From NCBI GenBank assembly GCA_903813345.2, contig CAIIXF020000008.1, forward strand, positions 7,638,366-7,702,365: a stretch of 64,000 nt of DNA, written 5' to 3'. The notes under the pieces were generated by a model, which saw nothing but the letters and a program-made list of their open reading frames with translations, did not search any database and was not told the DNA's origin. This document shows positions 44,172 to 55,836 of the stretch, piece after piece. The position numbers were made by a program, and so were the translations under genes. This DNA comes from Owenia fusiformis. Taxonomy: Eukaryota > Annelida > Polychaeta > Sabellida > Oweniidae. Position 1 is the stretch's first letter. Each line of letters begins with the position of its first letter.

Positions 44172-44318
44172 GTTTTTTTGTTTTTTTTATTCAAGTTTTA
44201 GGTTAACATTATAATGTAAGGTTACATGATAATACAGTTAATACAAATATAATTAGGGTCGCTCATTTTTTTTATAAGAATGTATATGAGGGGGGTTACA
44301 GGGGATTCCAAAGTTGTT
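44156..44318 (-). mobile_element. 131-bp retroposed insertion with 16-bp target-site duplication
   Basis: 'ggattccaaagttgtt' occurs at 44156-44171 and 44303-44318. The insert between them begins with a T-rich run on the + strand, that is, a poly-A end on the minus strand next to the duplication. A long duplication plus A-tail is the mark of LINE-machinery retroposition. The insert itself matches nothing else I can see here. Confidence 0.75.
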
Positions 44319-45881
44319 TCTTTATTAACTTCTTGGAATTCACGGCACTTGATGAAAGCTTTGGCAACATGAAATTTCATTGGAAATCATCATGGAAACA
44401 ATATGTGACTGCCTGCAACATCTTCACAAGTATATGGGAGTACTCTAGCTATACAGATATTCTATTTACCAATTTATTAATTGAAATATGATTGTTTTGC
44501 ATTTCATATCTACCAAGTGAGAAAAAATTATTTCCATTGCAAAGTTTGCAGATTAGCAACCCTTCAATTACTTGAGTTAAATAGGTTACATAATAAGATT
44601 AGCTTTCTTGGTAACATTATCTGTATTAGCATGACGATGTCATTGTGAATGTAAAATCAACCTGTTACACTTACATCCTGGTGGCCAGATATAAATGGTA
44701 AATTCTATTCCCTGAATAAGACAAATACCAAAGGATTTAAGTAATTCATTCAGTAAAGGAAAGCATAGACATGTCTTCCTCTATAGTGTATTTATTGCAT
44801 CAATATTCGTAACATTAATGTCTTCGGTTTTTACCCTACGGAGTAAGTTAAACCGAACATAAACAAAACCAGTTACAACAAATGGTACCAACTATCCCAC
44901 ATATAATTGACTGTCTTACACAACAAATATGTAAGATGCTTCAAAACTGTATTGGATCCGATCAAATATACATTTGATAAGTATTTTATAAATATATACG
45001 ATGCCAAGTACCATTCGTGTTAGGTAAACATATTCATTTGTGTTAAACATAGGCCTATTCATTTGTGGGGTAAGTCACGTGACTTTGACTTTGGTCACGT
45101 GACTTGCCCATCTATATATACTAAGAGCTCTGGTGTGATTCTCCAATCGCGAACACGTATCTTCTATTAAGAAAGGATCGCTTGTAGCCTCATGCTGCAA
45201 TGATCTAACAACTTCTGAATTTCCTCTCTGAATTGTGAATATGAATCTTGTTCAAATTTTTTTTCCTCGCTTGTTTCATCCATTTTGAAATAATTTCAAC
45301 GTCACTGGTCACGTGATTTGCCGAATGGTTTTATGCTACATGCAGCATGTGTCATTTAAGTGGGGTAAGTCACGTGACGTGTGCAAGAATATGACATTAA
45401 TTATGTGGGGTAAGTCACTATATGTCCATGCTATTTTGTACTCTATGATTGTTCGGTAAATGAACATTGTTTGGTTCTAAAGTATATTTGTGTTTGATGT
45501 GTGTTCTAAATAGATGTGTTAAGCGCCTTTATTCGTGTGTGTACATGAACTTAAATATGTGACACTTTACCAAACACTGAATAACATGAACCGCATATAC
45601 AAGTGCATTTATTGCATATATAGTTACACAAATCAAATATAAATGTGTAAAAACAAACAAATTTATTACGTGTTTCAAACCATTTTAATAGAGTGGAATA
45701 TCGAATGGTTGTAATCAAGTACAAAAGTGTGAAAATCGAATAAAGATGCAGAAAAAATTCCATATACCTCACCATCTCAAAAAAACATGTCGCGTGAGTC
45801 TCCACCCACAAGACTTTTGTCCTCTTTACTTGGGCTGTCACCACTGTCAATAGTTTTAGCAGAGTTGACTCACAACCTTCC
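44319..45881. other. Mostly noncoding, with CACGTG palindromes
   Basis: A fragment near 44330-44420 reads AKAFIKCREFQEV on the minus strand and may be an exon edge of the damaged gene to its left. At 45068-45110 'gggtaagtcacgtgac' is followed by its complement 'gtcacgtgacttgccc'. Related 'ggggtaagtcac' pieces occur at 45302, 45362 and 45407. I see no other gene. Confidence 0.45.
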
Positions 45882-47860
45882 CTACAGGGAAAAAGTGAGC
45901 TTAAGTTGGTCTATCTTGGCACTCATTGTACTCAAACCAAGCGATGAGAAGGCCATATCAGACAGGGTTTTTGGGTGGAAACCTTGAATAATCTTTGCAA
46001 TAGATTTTTGTGTTTTTCCAAGGAAAATAAGAATAAGAATTTACCACAGACAAATAAGAATAAATTCAAGTAGCATGTCTTATCATGCATGTCTTCTTGT
46101 TCCTTCCCATTGTTAATGATAGAGACGGCATGGATTTCAATATCATCGATGCCTCTTTTTGACTTTTTATCTTGTTTGACCGAGGACGTCACCAGAGCCA
46201 GGGCTGCCTCAATCCCCTTTTCCTGAGCCACTCTCAAGAACCAAGCCCTGGACTCTGAGCCCTGGGTGTCACACACTGGAGTGCTCTTTATCAACTGGAA
46301 TAAAAAAGAAGCAACATATGCAAATGCACTTCACATACAAATCCATGCAAATTAAAAACTAAGTACATTATGTTAAATTTTGATGAGAATTGGCGCATAT
46401 TTAACAAAATAACTGCACCAGTCCTGTTAGTTTTAGAACACCCTGTATACATACAATCACTTTGAAAAACACATGCGATGCTCATGGACCTTGCAAGCAC
46501 CATCAGTGTACATGCAGGCTGTCGGTATAAAATTCTCCTATAGATTAATATCCATGAAAGTCCATTCAATTTGCATGGTTATCAATGATTGATTAAAAAT
46601 TCTTGCTCCATGATACACTTATCCATTATCTTTAAATGCATCATGTTTCGAACCGTGAGAAAACCATTGTAAATTCAAGATCACTGTTTAATCTAGATTC
46701 AGCAATTTGACTGTGATCTGATTCTCGAGATATGAGAGAAATATATTACTATATGAGTATGAACTTACACTTGTCTGAATGCGGCTTTTCAAGGCCCTCA
46801 CCTGGCCTTGTAAATCCTTGATGCCTCAATAAAGCCAAGACCTCTGGCAACATTACAATTCCTCACAATCCTCTTCAGTTTTGCCTGAAACAAATATTCA
46901 TTGTATATAAAATGTATAATCCACAGCCTGTTTTTTTATTTAGTCTACTTTTGGAGCATTTTACACTTGTTTTATGTAAATGTAAAAATATGATGAAGGC
47001 TTATATAAAGTCATATGTATACTTTTTTTGCAAATAAAATTAATATAGAAACCCTATGATAAACTAAAACAAGCAGTTTTGTTTGAAAATTGCTTTTAGC
47101 TCATTTACTCACCAAAATATCTTTCACTTCAAGTGGATCACTGAATGGGAAGTGTGGGAAGAAGTTTTTTGCGATCAACTTTTTAGTATCCTACAAAACA
47201 TAAATAATGATTTGAATATATCACATGTATAGCCTACCTCTTGCATTAGATGCCATGTAACGTAATCAACTTCATCAGTATCTATAGATTGTGAATAATA
47301 GTCAATTTACTTGGTCAAATGTGACCTTTGCGTCTTTTTCTCTTCAAAGCTTTGCATCCAACTCTGCCTGTTTGGCCTCTGCTTTGTCCAACCTCCGTGG
47401 GAAGACCTTCATCTCCTTCAGAACTTCAGCTGAAAAAATATTCCATTACATGACCAATTAGCTCTCTTCCTAAAAAATAGATGGAAGTTGTTAGTCTTGT
47501 TGTCTTTATTTAGTTTTAAATTGGTTTCTTCAAATAAGGGTTGCAATACCAAAAGATAAAGAAACAAATGCCTAATGCTCTATTAATTCATGTTTATTAT
47601 TCTGCTTCCTGAAACCCTACAAACTGAAACAGTTTCTCAAATGCCTCTGGTGGAGGGTAGTGCTAACCTTTACCCAAAGAATCCCCCATGCTGCAAGAGC
47701 AAGTTGCATATAGGCAATGTGCCTCATCTTCCTGGAAGAATCACCTTTGAAGTCATGGGGATACTGCTTCTTAAATGTCCTCCATGCATTAATAAGCGTC
47801 AGTCTATTGATGCATAGCCCGTGGAACCCAGGGTTCAGAGTAATACATCTTGGAACTGAG
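45882..47860 (-). pseudogene. Unrecognised gene with NPGFHGLC exon and coiled coil, lightly damaged
   Basis: Minus-strand exons: ~47860-47668 (RCITLNPGFHGLCINRLTLI…RHIAYMQLALAAWGILWVK), 47429-47311 (EVLKEMKVFPRRLDKAEAKQ… coiled coil, with TGA at 47346-47344), 47190-47113 (DTKKLIAKNFFPHFPFSDPL), 46884-46769 (…RALKSRIQTS, 1 nt short), 46294-46045 (LIKSTPVCDTQGSESRAWFL…), 45982-45882 (FHPKTLSDMAFSSLGLS…, stop). Splice sites are GT-AG. Restoring one base in 46884-46769 makes that exon 117 nt and all following phases agree. The first exon is paralogous to 38338-38141. The NPGF…AY…W pattern recalls invertebrate P2X7-tail-like proteins of transposon origin, but I am not sure. Confidence 0.5.
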
Positions 47861-50036
47861 AACCTCCCCCTGGAGCATGGCTTGGTGATTTAGGCCCATC
47901 ACCTCAGGAATGCTGTTACAGCATACATTCTCCTCTGGATGGTCCATAGGCTGGGAATTCCCACATGCAGTGATGTCGATAGAAATTTTAAAGTATGGAG
48001 CATCAAAAAAATGTCCAACTCCAACTAAAAATGTGGGTCATTTCAATTTTTTGGGGACATTTTTTCCGTCGCGATTTAATAAAAATTTATATTCATGTAT
48101 TTCAATTTAATCCATTAATAAAAAATACAATAGGTTTTCAATGTGCAATGCCATAACTTTATTGATCCTTATATACCAATGACCCTCCTACACATTCTTA
48201 AAGAATCAATGTGTTTAAATTCTCTAGACCCTTGACACTTTGAGAAGTTACTTGAAATGGTTTCAATGGACATGATATAAGAATTTTATTGTAGTAGTTC
48301 ACTGGAATAATTTCACTTCTTTTCATAAAGGCGGCGATCTTTATACCCCCTCCTGCTTCTGAAACAAGCAATAAAGTAAAATTATATTTTTAAAAAATTG
48401 GCCAGGGGTTCCCCTGTATTTTATCATTTTTCATTCAGGGGTTTCACTTGATCTCATGGGGTACGGCAGTAAAAAATAAAGTCTTAAACCCCCCAAAATT
48501 AGCCAGAGGTTCTCTGTATTTTACACTTACTCGCCGGTAGTTCGGCATTTAAAAAATGAAGTTCCAAATCAAACAAATTCGGGTAGGGATAATGCTGACT
48601 CAGAAAATTTGGATGATAATAAATGCATGTCAATGTGGGAGAATAATCGTGATGTCATTGCACATTCAGTAGAAATAGTAGAGTAATAAATAATAAAATG
48701 CAAAATGACTTGCCTTTCTTTGAAGAAATGCTGCTAAGGTTAGATTGCCATCGCTGGCGATGTTTTTTAATTTCTTTCTCAGCTGCATTTTTAAAACCCA
48801 AACTCAGGAATGAAACGTTATTACTGATTGGTCAGTGGGGAGTTCTGCCCGATTACGCTACATTCTTTCGACTAATCAGATTTCCCGTCTCTAAATTAGG
48901 CCCGTAATTGACTCCCAGAGGGGTCTAGCAATTGCAATCAATCATCGAAAGGTGAAAGGTCAAAAAAGATAAATAAACAAACTGAATTTAGAACTTACAA
49001 GAGGGGTTTATTTAGTTCAATGTCGGGAGATTTCAGGTATTGATCTAGATCGTAGACTGCGTCATGATTTTACAGATTGGACGCACTGAGGTAAGGAATC
49101 TGCGTCTTCCCTGTTAAAATTGCGCCAAAGACATAAAGACCCGAGCTATCAACATCACTGCACATGTGCACTTGGAAGGAAATAGAAAATATTTCTCAAG
49201 TTTGAAAAATTCAGTTGCAAAATATATTAATACTTTGTATCTTCTGATCGTAAACTATGATTACCATTCATGAATATTAAAGGACCAAGAAATAACTTGA
49301 CAAAACTAAGACTTAGAAATCGAAACAGGTTGTTACACAAAACCAATTACCCCTATTTTTCATTTCATTATATATTTATTCAATTCAAAAAGTATACAGT
49401 AGTTACAGTAGTCGCTGCCTAGCGCACTTTGCATTAAAGGCTAGCATTTCAAGTTATACATAAAACAAAAATTAGGGAATGCGAGTGAGGAAGTGCCAGT
49501 AAGCTTAAATACCAACAGTAAATCAGGAAGATATGAATTAAGTTATACTAGAAACGAATTCAACAAACTTTTCTTTTAATTCAGAATCCTTTCCAAGTGA
49601 AAAGGAATTTTGAAATATTAGAGATTCAATTTTTCTTGTCCATTAAGTGGGGTCCAAAGGTTTTAGAATGACTTCAGTATGTCACGTAGTATCACAGTAC
49701 AGGCAAGGGTTCCTTACAAGGTCTATATTCTCCATGTATGTAGCTACTTCAGGATATTTTCTCTTTGTTGTTTTTGTCCTAGCCATTCGACATGAATGTG
49801 AACTGAAGTTGTGTCTTATTTTTATTCTTTTTATTTATTTTTTTATTTTCCATAGGTGTAGTCAGATTGGAAAACACATGGCAGACCACCAGTGGCTTGT
49901 CAGAATTGGTTTGGTTTCGACCCAATCCTTAAGCCTGTTGTTTAGTTTTTGCTTTACAGTTCTACCACTGATGCAGAGTTACTTTAGGGAACATGGTCAA
50001 TATCACAATCCTCGCTGTTTTGCACTTAGCACATAC
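47861..50036. other. Stretch without a recognised gene
   Basis: Contains repeat-like 'ggccaggggttcccctgtatt' segments (48400-48530). Open frames at 48698-48907 and 49647-50102 on the + strand lack start context, splice sites or motifs; the second overlaps a better exon on the other strand. Confidence 0.45.
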
Positions 50037-50182
50037 CTGCCGCACTGCCGTCTTGAAAGAACTTTCCTATTGAGCTTGAAGCCTCCTTCATGCATTTGTT
50101 AACCTCTTTCCTCTCATCAAGGGTAGTGTTGATGTTTCCATTGTTCATAGGAATGATCTCTAAACGAGATGCCTCTCTCAAT
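50037..50182 (-). CDS. Well-formed internal exon, product unknown
   Basis: 146 nt between acceptor 'atttcag' and donor 'G|GTATGTG', 1 nt + 48 codons + 1 nt. It reads LREASRLEIIPMNNGNINTT and …CMKEASSSIGKFFQDGSAAG. Composition and splice sites are good. The domain is not recognised. Confidence 0.5.
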
Positions 50183-50936
50183 CTGAAATGACATTTTACA
50201 AAACCGTCCTTATTTAACTTACACAAGAATATACATAATCTCTATACATGACCATGGTGATGAAGAGTCAGAATCAATCAACAAAAAACCTAAACCGGAA
50301 AACTCTGCTCATCGTTTTTTTCCCTTCAAATTAAACTGGCAGGAAATTCAAAAATTTAAAAAAATTTTAGATCTTTTAATATATTTTAAAAACATGATAC
50401 TTCATGGATCTTAAGTAATTTGTACTTTATATGTCATACTTGTTGCCATCGGTGCTTTTATCAACGATAATGATTATTTATTTTCTGTTAGGATACTTGA
50501 CTCTCAGCAGGGGGTTTAATTCGCATCAAAAGTCATGAAAAGGTAAATATACTTATCAAATATTATTAGTATAGTTTAATACAGGAGCCTTTCTAGAAGC
50601 TTTTATCTCATATAATTCTGGTCTAATTCGGTCTAAACAGCTCTTACCAAGTTGATAGTTTGCCATCAGTGTTGTGATATGCGGTATAGTTGATTCATAA
50701 ACGTAAAAATGTTCTTTTTCTTCCCTTTGATCAAAGGAAGCCATTGTTTAAATTTTATGGTTATTAGGATTACATTCAATGTCAATCAGTTTATTATATA
50801 TGTCAGTAACTCTGTTATAAGAATGGTTGTTTATTATTTATTACTTATTCAAATGTCTCTGCCCTCTGGCAACTATAATTATTGCCATTTTGATTGATTT
50901 GAATAAATATTATTGTTATTAAACTATACCTCTAAT

Positions 50937-51041
50937 CTATTGAATATTATCATTATCATCCAATTTCACCCAGTACTCATCCTCAACTGTTTCAGCTTTT
51001 GCAAACAGCTCTTTCCAAGTCAACAGTTTGCCATCAGTGTT
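50937..51041 (-). CDS. Terminal-exon-like fragment, with a decayed duplicate at 50.64 kb
   Basis: The minus strand reads NTDGKLLTWKELFAKAETVE then DEYWVKLDDNDNIQ and TAG. The start NTDGKL.TW.ELF recurs near 50670-50630 with a TAA after TW, so one of the two is a partial copy. The upstream boundary is unclear. Confidence 0.35.
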   Translation of the reverse strand, partial: NTDGKLLTWKELFAKAETVEDEYWVKLDDNDNIQ

Positions 51042-51064
51042 GTGATACAAGGTTTAGTTTCTCT

Positions 51065-51499
51065 AGAACACGGTGAATGATAACTGTGGTGTGATTATCA
51101 CAGGTGAGTGATAAATGGGTGCATATTAACAGGTGAATGATAACTTAGGTGCAATATTCACAGGTGAGCGATAACTTAGGTGCAATATTCACAGGTGAGT
51201 GATAACTGCGATAAGTATTCCAGTCACATTTGAGCATATTGCAAAATTGTTGACTTTAATATCATTATGGGTGGAATATAATATTGGAATGGATGAAATA
51301 GACTTTGTCTATGAAGCACTTTACCTGCGCATTCAAATGTATGATTTATAACTTCCACATTTGTTCTAACAAAATTGTTGACTTTAATATCATTATGGGT
51401 GGAATATAATATTGGAATGGATGAAATAGACTTTGTCTATGAAGCACTTTACCTGCCCATTCAAATGTATGATTTATAACTTCCACATTTGTTCTAACA
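51065..51499 (+). repeat. 30-bp tandem repeat followed by a 130-bp tandem duplication
   Basis: 51065-51210 holds about four units of 'cacaggtgagtgataact'. 51241-51499 is two near-identical units starting 'caaaattgttgactttaata'. Confidence 0.85.
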
Positions 51500-52020
51500 A
51501 TCTCATTACATAGTAATAAAGTAATTAAGTAGGCAAACATATCTAAATGTATCACTTAAAATGTTATTTAAAAATGTATGATTTTTTGATTTTGATGGAT
51601 CGACCTTGAACTTTGAATTTATCGAAAGTTCTACTGCATACAGACATTTGAATAGCAAAATCTCTCTAGTTCCAGTAACACATATACAGTGTACAGTACA
51701 TGCAGAGTGTATCTGATGAAGTCTTGATATGAGTGAAATGTCATGTAACATATGTTGTTAGTAACCTGTTCAAAAGAAATGGATACAACAGAATGACAAT
51801 CTAAATGTCACAGCAAGCTGAAGTAATATTTCAATAATGCCAGCCATAGTTTTCTCCTGATGACCATTGTGAATAATTGTGTTTTGACCCTTTGAAACGC
51901 CCATGGACTTGGAGACTGGATTTTATCTATCCCACATCATTTGAGACTGAAAGCTCTATCTTGTATGAGTACTTGTATCTACAACTATTTTTGAGGTTAT
52001 GAGTATTGGCTATCAATTTC
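51500..52020. other. Noncoding stretch, nothing recognised
   Basis: No exon-like frame with support. Confidence 0.5.
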
Positions 52021-52045
52021 TAATTTTCCTTCAACATGTACTGTA

Positions 52046-52115
52046 ATGCGCCTGTCCAGCGCCTGTCCTCCGCCTGTCCTCCGCCTGTCTTCTACCTGTC
52101 CTCCACCTGTCCTCG
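52046..52115 (+). repeat. ~11-bp tandem repeat, 'ctgtcctccgc'
   Basis: Six units of 'gcgcctgtcct/ccgcctgtcct', read on the minus strand as a Arg/Gly/Gln-rich low-complexity peptide. Confidence 0.85.
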
Positions 52116-53165
52116 TCCCAACTTGGGAGTCCTGGATGGAGTTGGAGCTTCCTCGGCGGCCAACCCCAGCTGATAGCCTTGAACTAGTGTAACTCGTATT
52201 TGATGTCTTGTGGATAAGAACCACTCTAGAGGGTATGGAAATTGGATGTTTAGTACATAACAATTTTTTACATAGCTTTACATGCAATTTAATCCATTTG
52301 TGTCCTCTCCTGGGATTTGTCCTTGTTCCAGCCAACAAAAATGGAGATAAACTGAACCGTTAAGATATTTGAACGTCTCCAAATTTTTGATCATATACTG
52401 TTCCCCTTCTTCGCAAGGCAACACCTTGGAGATATCGTTTGATCAAAACTTTGTAAGAATTGAAGAACTTGCATCCTGTTCCTCAATTTCCATCTCTATT
52501 CGTTGGTCGAATTTTCTTTTTTAAATAAATAAAAAATAATTAAATATATCAGTTAAAATTGTAATGTTTAATTTCAAAAATAATCTTATAAATAAGACTC
52601 AAATGTGAAGGTTCAAATATGTTCCCTAAGGAACGGCCTTAGTATTCAATATTGGGTCGTTATATTATTTTATTTGCCCTTATGCATGGATCAATGCATT
52701 GTTATGGTTTTTTGTGTATATTGAGGCTGTTGAGGTTTGTGTGAGTTCCATCACTTTATACAAGTTTGTCACCTAAATCCCCTTATCCCCGGGATCTCCA
52801 TATTATTACTTAAATATTTTTTTGTCCTACTAGTTTAATAGTTTATTGATTATTTAGTTTGCTCTGAAAATACCATTGGGTTGTTCAAATGTTTCCAATA
52901 ATGTCCAGACTGAAGTTTGCCTTTTTTTTCATTTCATTAATTTGACATCAATTTATGTACAATTTTCATCACTGTATTGTATTCTTTCTTTGAATTTATT
53001 ATTTTATTTCTTAAGCCAAATCTGAGGCATCATTTCCAGCAATTTGAAATAATATTATCAAATTTCCATTGCCCACTGCCCGCCTCTTGATGTTGAGTCC
53101 AGCACTGCAACTGCACCCTTTTCTTGCATGGCACACATTCTGTCCTAGAAAGATGAGGGAAACCG
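52116..53165. other. Noncoding stretch, no gene recognised
   Basis: AT-rich; a short minus-strand frame at 52116-52338 has no recognisable domain. Confidence 0.45.
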
Positions 53166-53171
53166 GGCTGG

Positions 53172-53940
53172 CTACAAACAGCAAACTGTTACTGAATTTA
53201 CTGTTCTGCTTACCACCTTAGCACTAATGTTAAATAAAGTTGCTATATGGGGGTAGGGGTCGTTACTTTTCACCTTCATCCATTTGGACATGATGGACAG
53301 GGTGTCCTTGTCCGAACCCCTCTGTATAAGACAAGTGTCAGACATTCTAGGGAAGTCAAATCGGGCTCTATCACCTAACAATGATAAAACAAAGTCACGT
53401 AACTCATCAATAATCGTTGCCCAGTTTTGAGAAGGAACTTCTATTCCATCCTTGGAATGACTAGATGGAGATGATGGGCACATTTTTTCCCTTCACACTC
53501 CTGATAGGAGTGGGTAGGAGTAGATTCCCTAGGAATCTCGGCCTCAGAGGCTGAACCAGGCTCAACTAGAGTCTCTTTGTAGATTAATTTAGACTCCAGG
53601 CACAGCAGAGTAATAATGTGACCTCTCATTTCCCTGAGACTGATAGATCTTCTTGGGTGTGAGTTGACTGGTTTCCAAGGCCGAATCATCCATCATTTTA
53701 TCAAGAACTATCTTTAAAATGTTTATTCCATTCAATGGAGTTGCACTTGGTTTCACAGTGGGCAAGTCAATAGGTGCTTTGGGCATATGTTTCAGTGTCA
53801 CCAAGGGTGATCGTAGTTTATGGTTTTTGATGTGTCATTCCATTCTTTTGGTTACTTTAGCCTTCTTTGGACCACTGGAATTATCTAAGCGAAATGTACT
53901 AAACTTCTTTGTACAATTGATCATTTGATGGTTTTCCTCA
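53172..53940 (-). pseudogene. Transposase-like gene with helix-turn-helix segment, broken
   Basis: The minus strand reads FRLDNSSGPKKAKVTKRME, TGA, HIKNHKLRSPLVTLKHMPKA and on to 53589, then continues in a shifted frame (53483-53172) with IDELRDFVLSLLGDRARFDF and PHIATLFNISAKVVSRTVNS. The last motif resembles the helix-turn-helix of PIF/Harbinger- and THAP-associated DDE transposases (F.(I/V)S...VSR..N). At least one stop (in 'ME.HI') and one frame change are visible, and no catalytic triad is seen, so this is a remnant. Confidence 0.45.
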
Positions 53941-55150
53941 TGGACATCCAGTTCCCCCTGTGCGGCAAATTGGGCATTGAAATTCATTTCGAAAAATGTA
54001 GAAATTAGCTGGAAAACTCAAGAGTTGACAATTCACTGTCGGGAGCCATTTATTTATTTTGTTGTGCTAATTAAATATGCGAGCATGCGCAGATATAATG
54101 TAGAAATGAGGGAGTGGAAGGGATTGATCATTTTGTTTCTAATTCGACTAATACAACGAAAATAAGAATTTTTTTTTGCAAAAAAATGTGACACACAACT
54201 GTTGTTTTAACTGACAAAGATAATATAATTGATTGGTCATAGCGGCTTCATATATTTTTTAAATTGTTGAGAGTGTTTAAGTACATGGTCTTAAGTTTAT
54301 TTTTGGTTGAAATTTCCAGATATACTTTTTTGCTGTATGAACGCAATTACACTGTATCTATATCAGTTTCATCGATTGTAATTGTGTTTGCACAAATGCC
54401 TCTACATTCTGAACAAGCAAGGCTACATTCCATGCCATTCTTGCGACATGTACATCGCATGCTCTCAGACCTTGGATGATTTTGAAAAGCTGTAACTAGT
54501 AAAGTTTTTTTTCAATTTTAGTCATATCAGACAACAAAATGTGTATAATTATTTAAATGACTCTTAAGACTTGCTTATACACTCATTAAGTTTGTTCTTA
54601 AATGTAGCCTTTAAGAGCATAGTTGTATTTAATCTATTTCACCAATGAGAATGAAAAATTGCGAGCAACATGTAGTATTAACTCCCTAAAGATTCATTAA
54701 ATTTGATCTTGTCAAATGATGAAATTCTTTAAGATTCAAAGTGCAAGAATTTGCAAATTCTCCCAAATAATAAATAAATCCAGCAAAATGTCCACATAAA
54801 TGTAAAGATCTATTCTGATCCTTGAGTTAGATGAACTTTTGGGGTTTTCATAAAAAAAGATTTGACAAGAAATGATATGAGCCCAAAATTTTGTAGATTG
54901 TATAGGTTTTCCTAAACTAAAGTATCAATGTTTATTAACAGGACAATTAACCACTGGTAAGTATCATCTAAGATGACGCACAGTAAATCTCGATTTCGAT
55001 ATTTTTTCTTTTAATCAAATTAAACTACTTTATAATTGACTTAATGCTTTGATATGTGAACTGGATAAGCCTTAAACTGTAAATAGCTTTAATTTGTTAA
55101 GTTATTTAACAAGATGTTGGTGGCACTTTTTTGTGTCACCTTGTACGTCT
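53941..55150. other. Noncoding stretch, no gene recognised
   Basis: AT-rich with homopolymer runs; no supported feature. Confidence 0.5.
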
Positions 55151-55416
55151 GTCTTCTAAAACTGATCTGTATTTTATGGTTCTGATTTTGATATTAAAAT
55201 ATAGTCAGTTGCTGTAAAATGTTCGATGACATACTTAATGTTAAACATCCTTACTATTGTTTTTTGTCCATTCCAAATTCTTTGCGTCAAAGCAACCCTC
55301 ATGCTGGTTATCTCATTCCAAATTGTTCCAACCATTCTTGAATTCCATGTCTTCCTCCGCACATGTCTTCTTGCTCACCTTGACTACTCTTGCCTTCCTA
55401 CGTACATGTCTTCTTG

Positions 55417-55836
55417 CTTTTTTTTAAAAGATTTTATATTTCCTTTATTTCATAATACATCATACAAACAGATACAAGACCTACGCCGAAGCATTATTGG
55501 CCCTGTTAAAGTAGTTACAATGTAGGTTGAAATAGGTCACAATGCAAAAATGATAGATATAAAACATATTTATGAACATGAAAATAATCATGAAAGCATG
55601 AAGACAGGTCAGAGATATATGTACATATTAATGAATATTTGACTATTTAACTTCCTTGACAATAGAGTGTAAAAATTCGGCTGTTAATTCAATAGCCTTT
55701 TTATTTGTAATTGTGTCAAGAGAAGGATCTGCAAAAAGTAGAAAGTCCACCCTGTCTTCCTGTTTTCTATTATTAAAAGAGTTTAAATTAAAGGATGGCA
55801 GTCCCCCTAGTTCTCTGTGAAAATTGAGTCTTTTTG
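55417..55836. mobile_element. Probable insertion splitting a repeated coding segment
   Basis: 'ccttgactactcttgccttc' occurs on both sides (55378 and 55841). The ~420 bp between them start with a T-run and carry no gene. The minus-strand reading on each side repeats RKARVVK.SKKT. It could be an insertion with flanking duplication, or a tandem duplication of a coding unit that took an insertion. Confidence 0.4.

Noticed and set aside
49647-50102. 151-codon + strand frame
   Set aside because: Hydrophobic AT-driven composition, and its 3' part is antisense to a better exon at 50182-50037.
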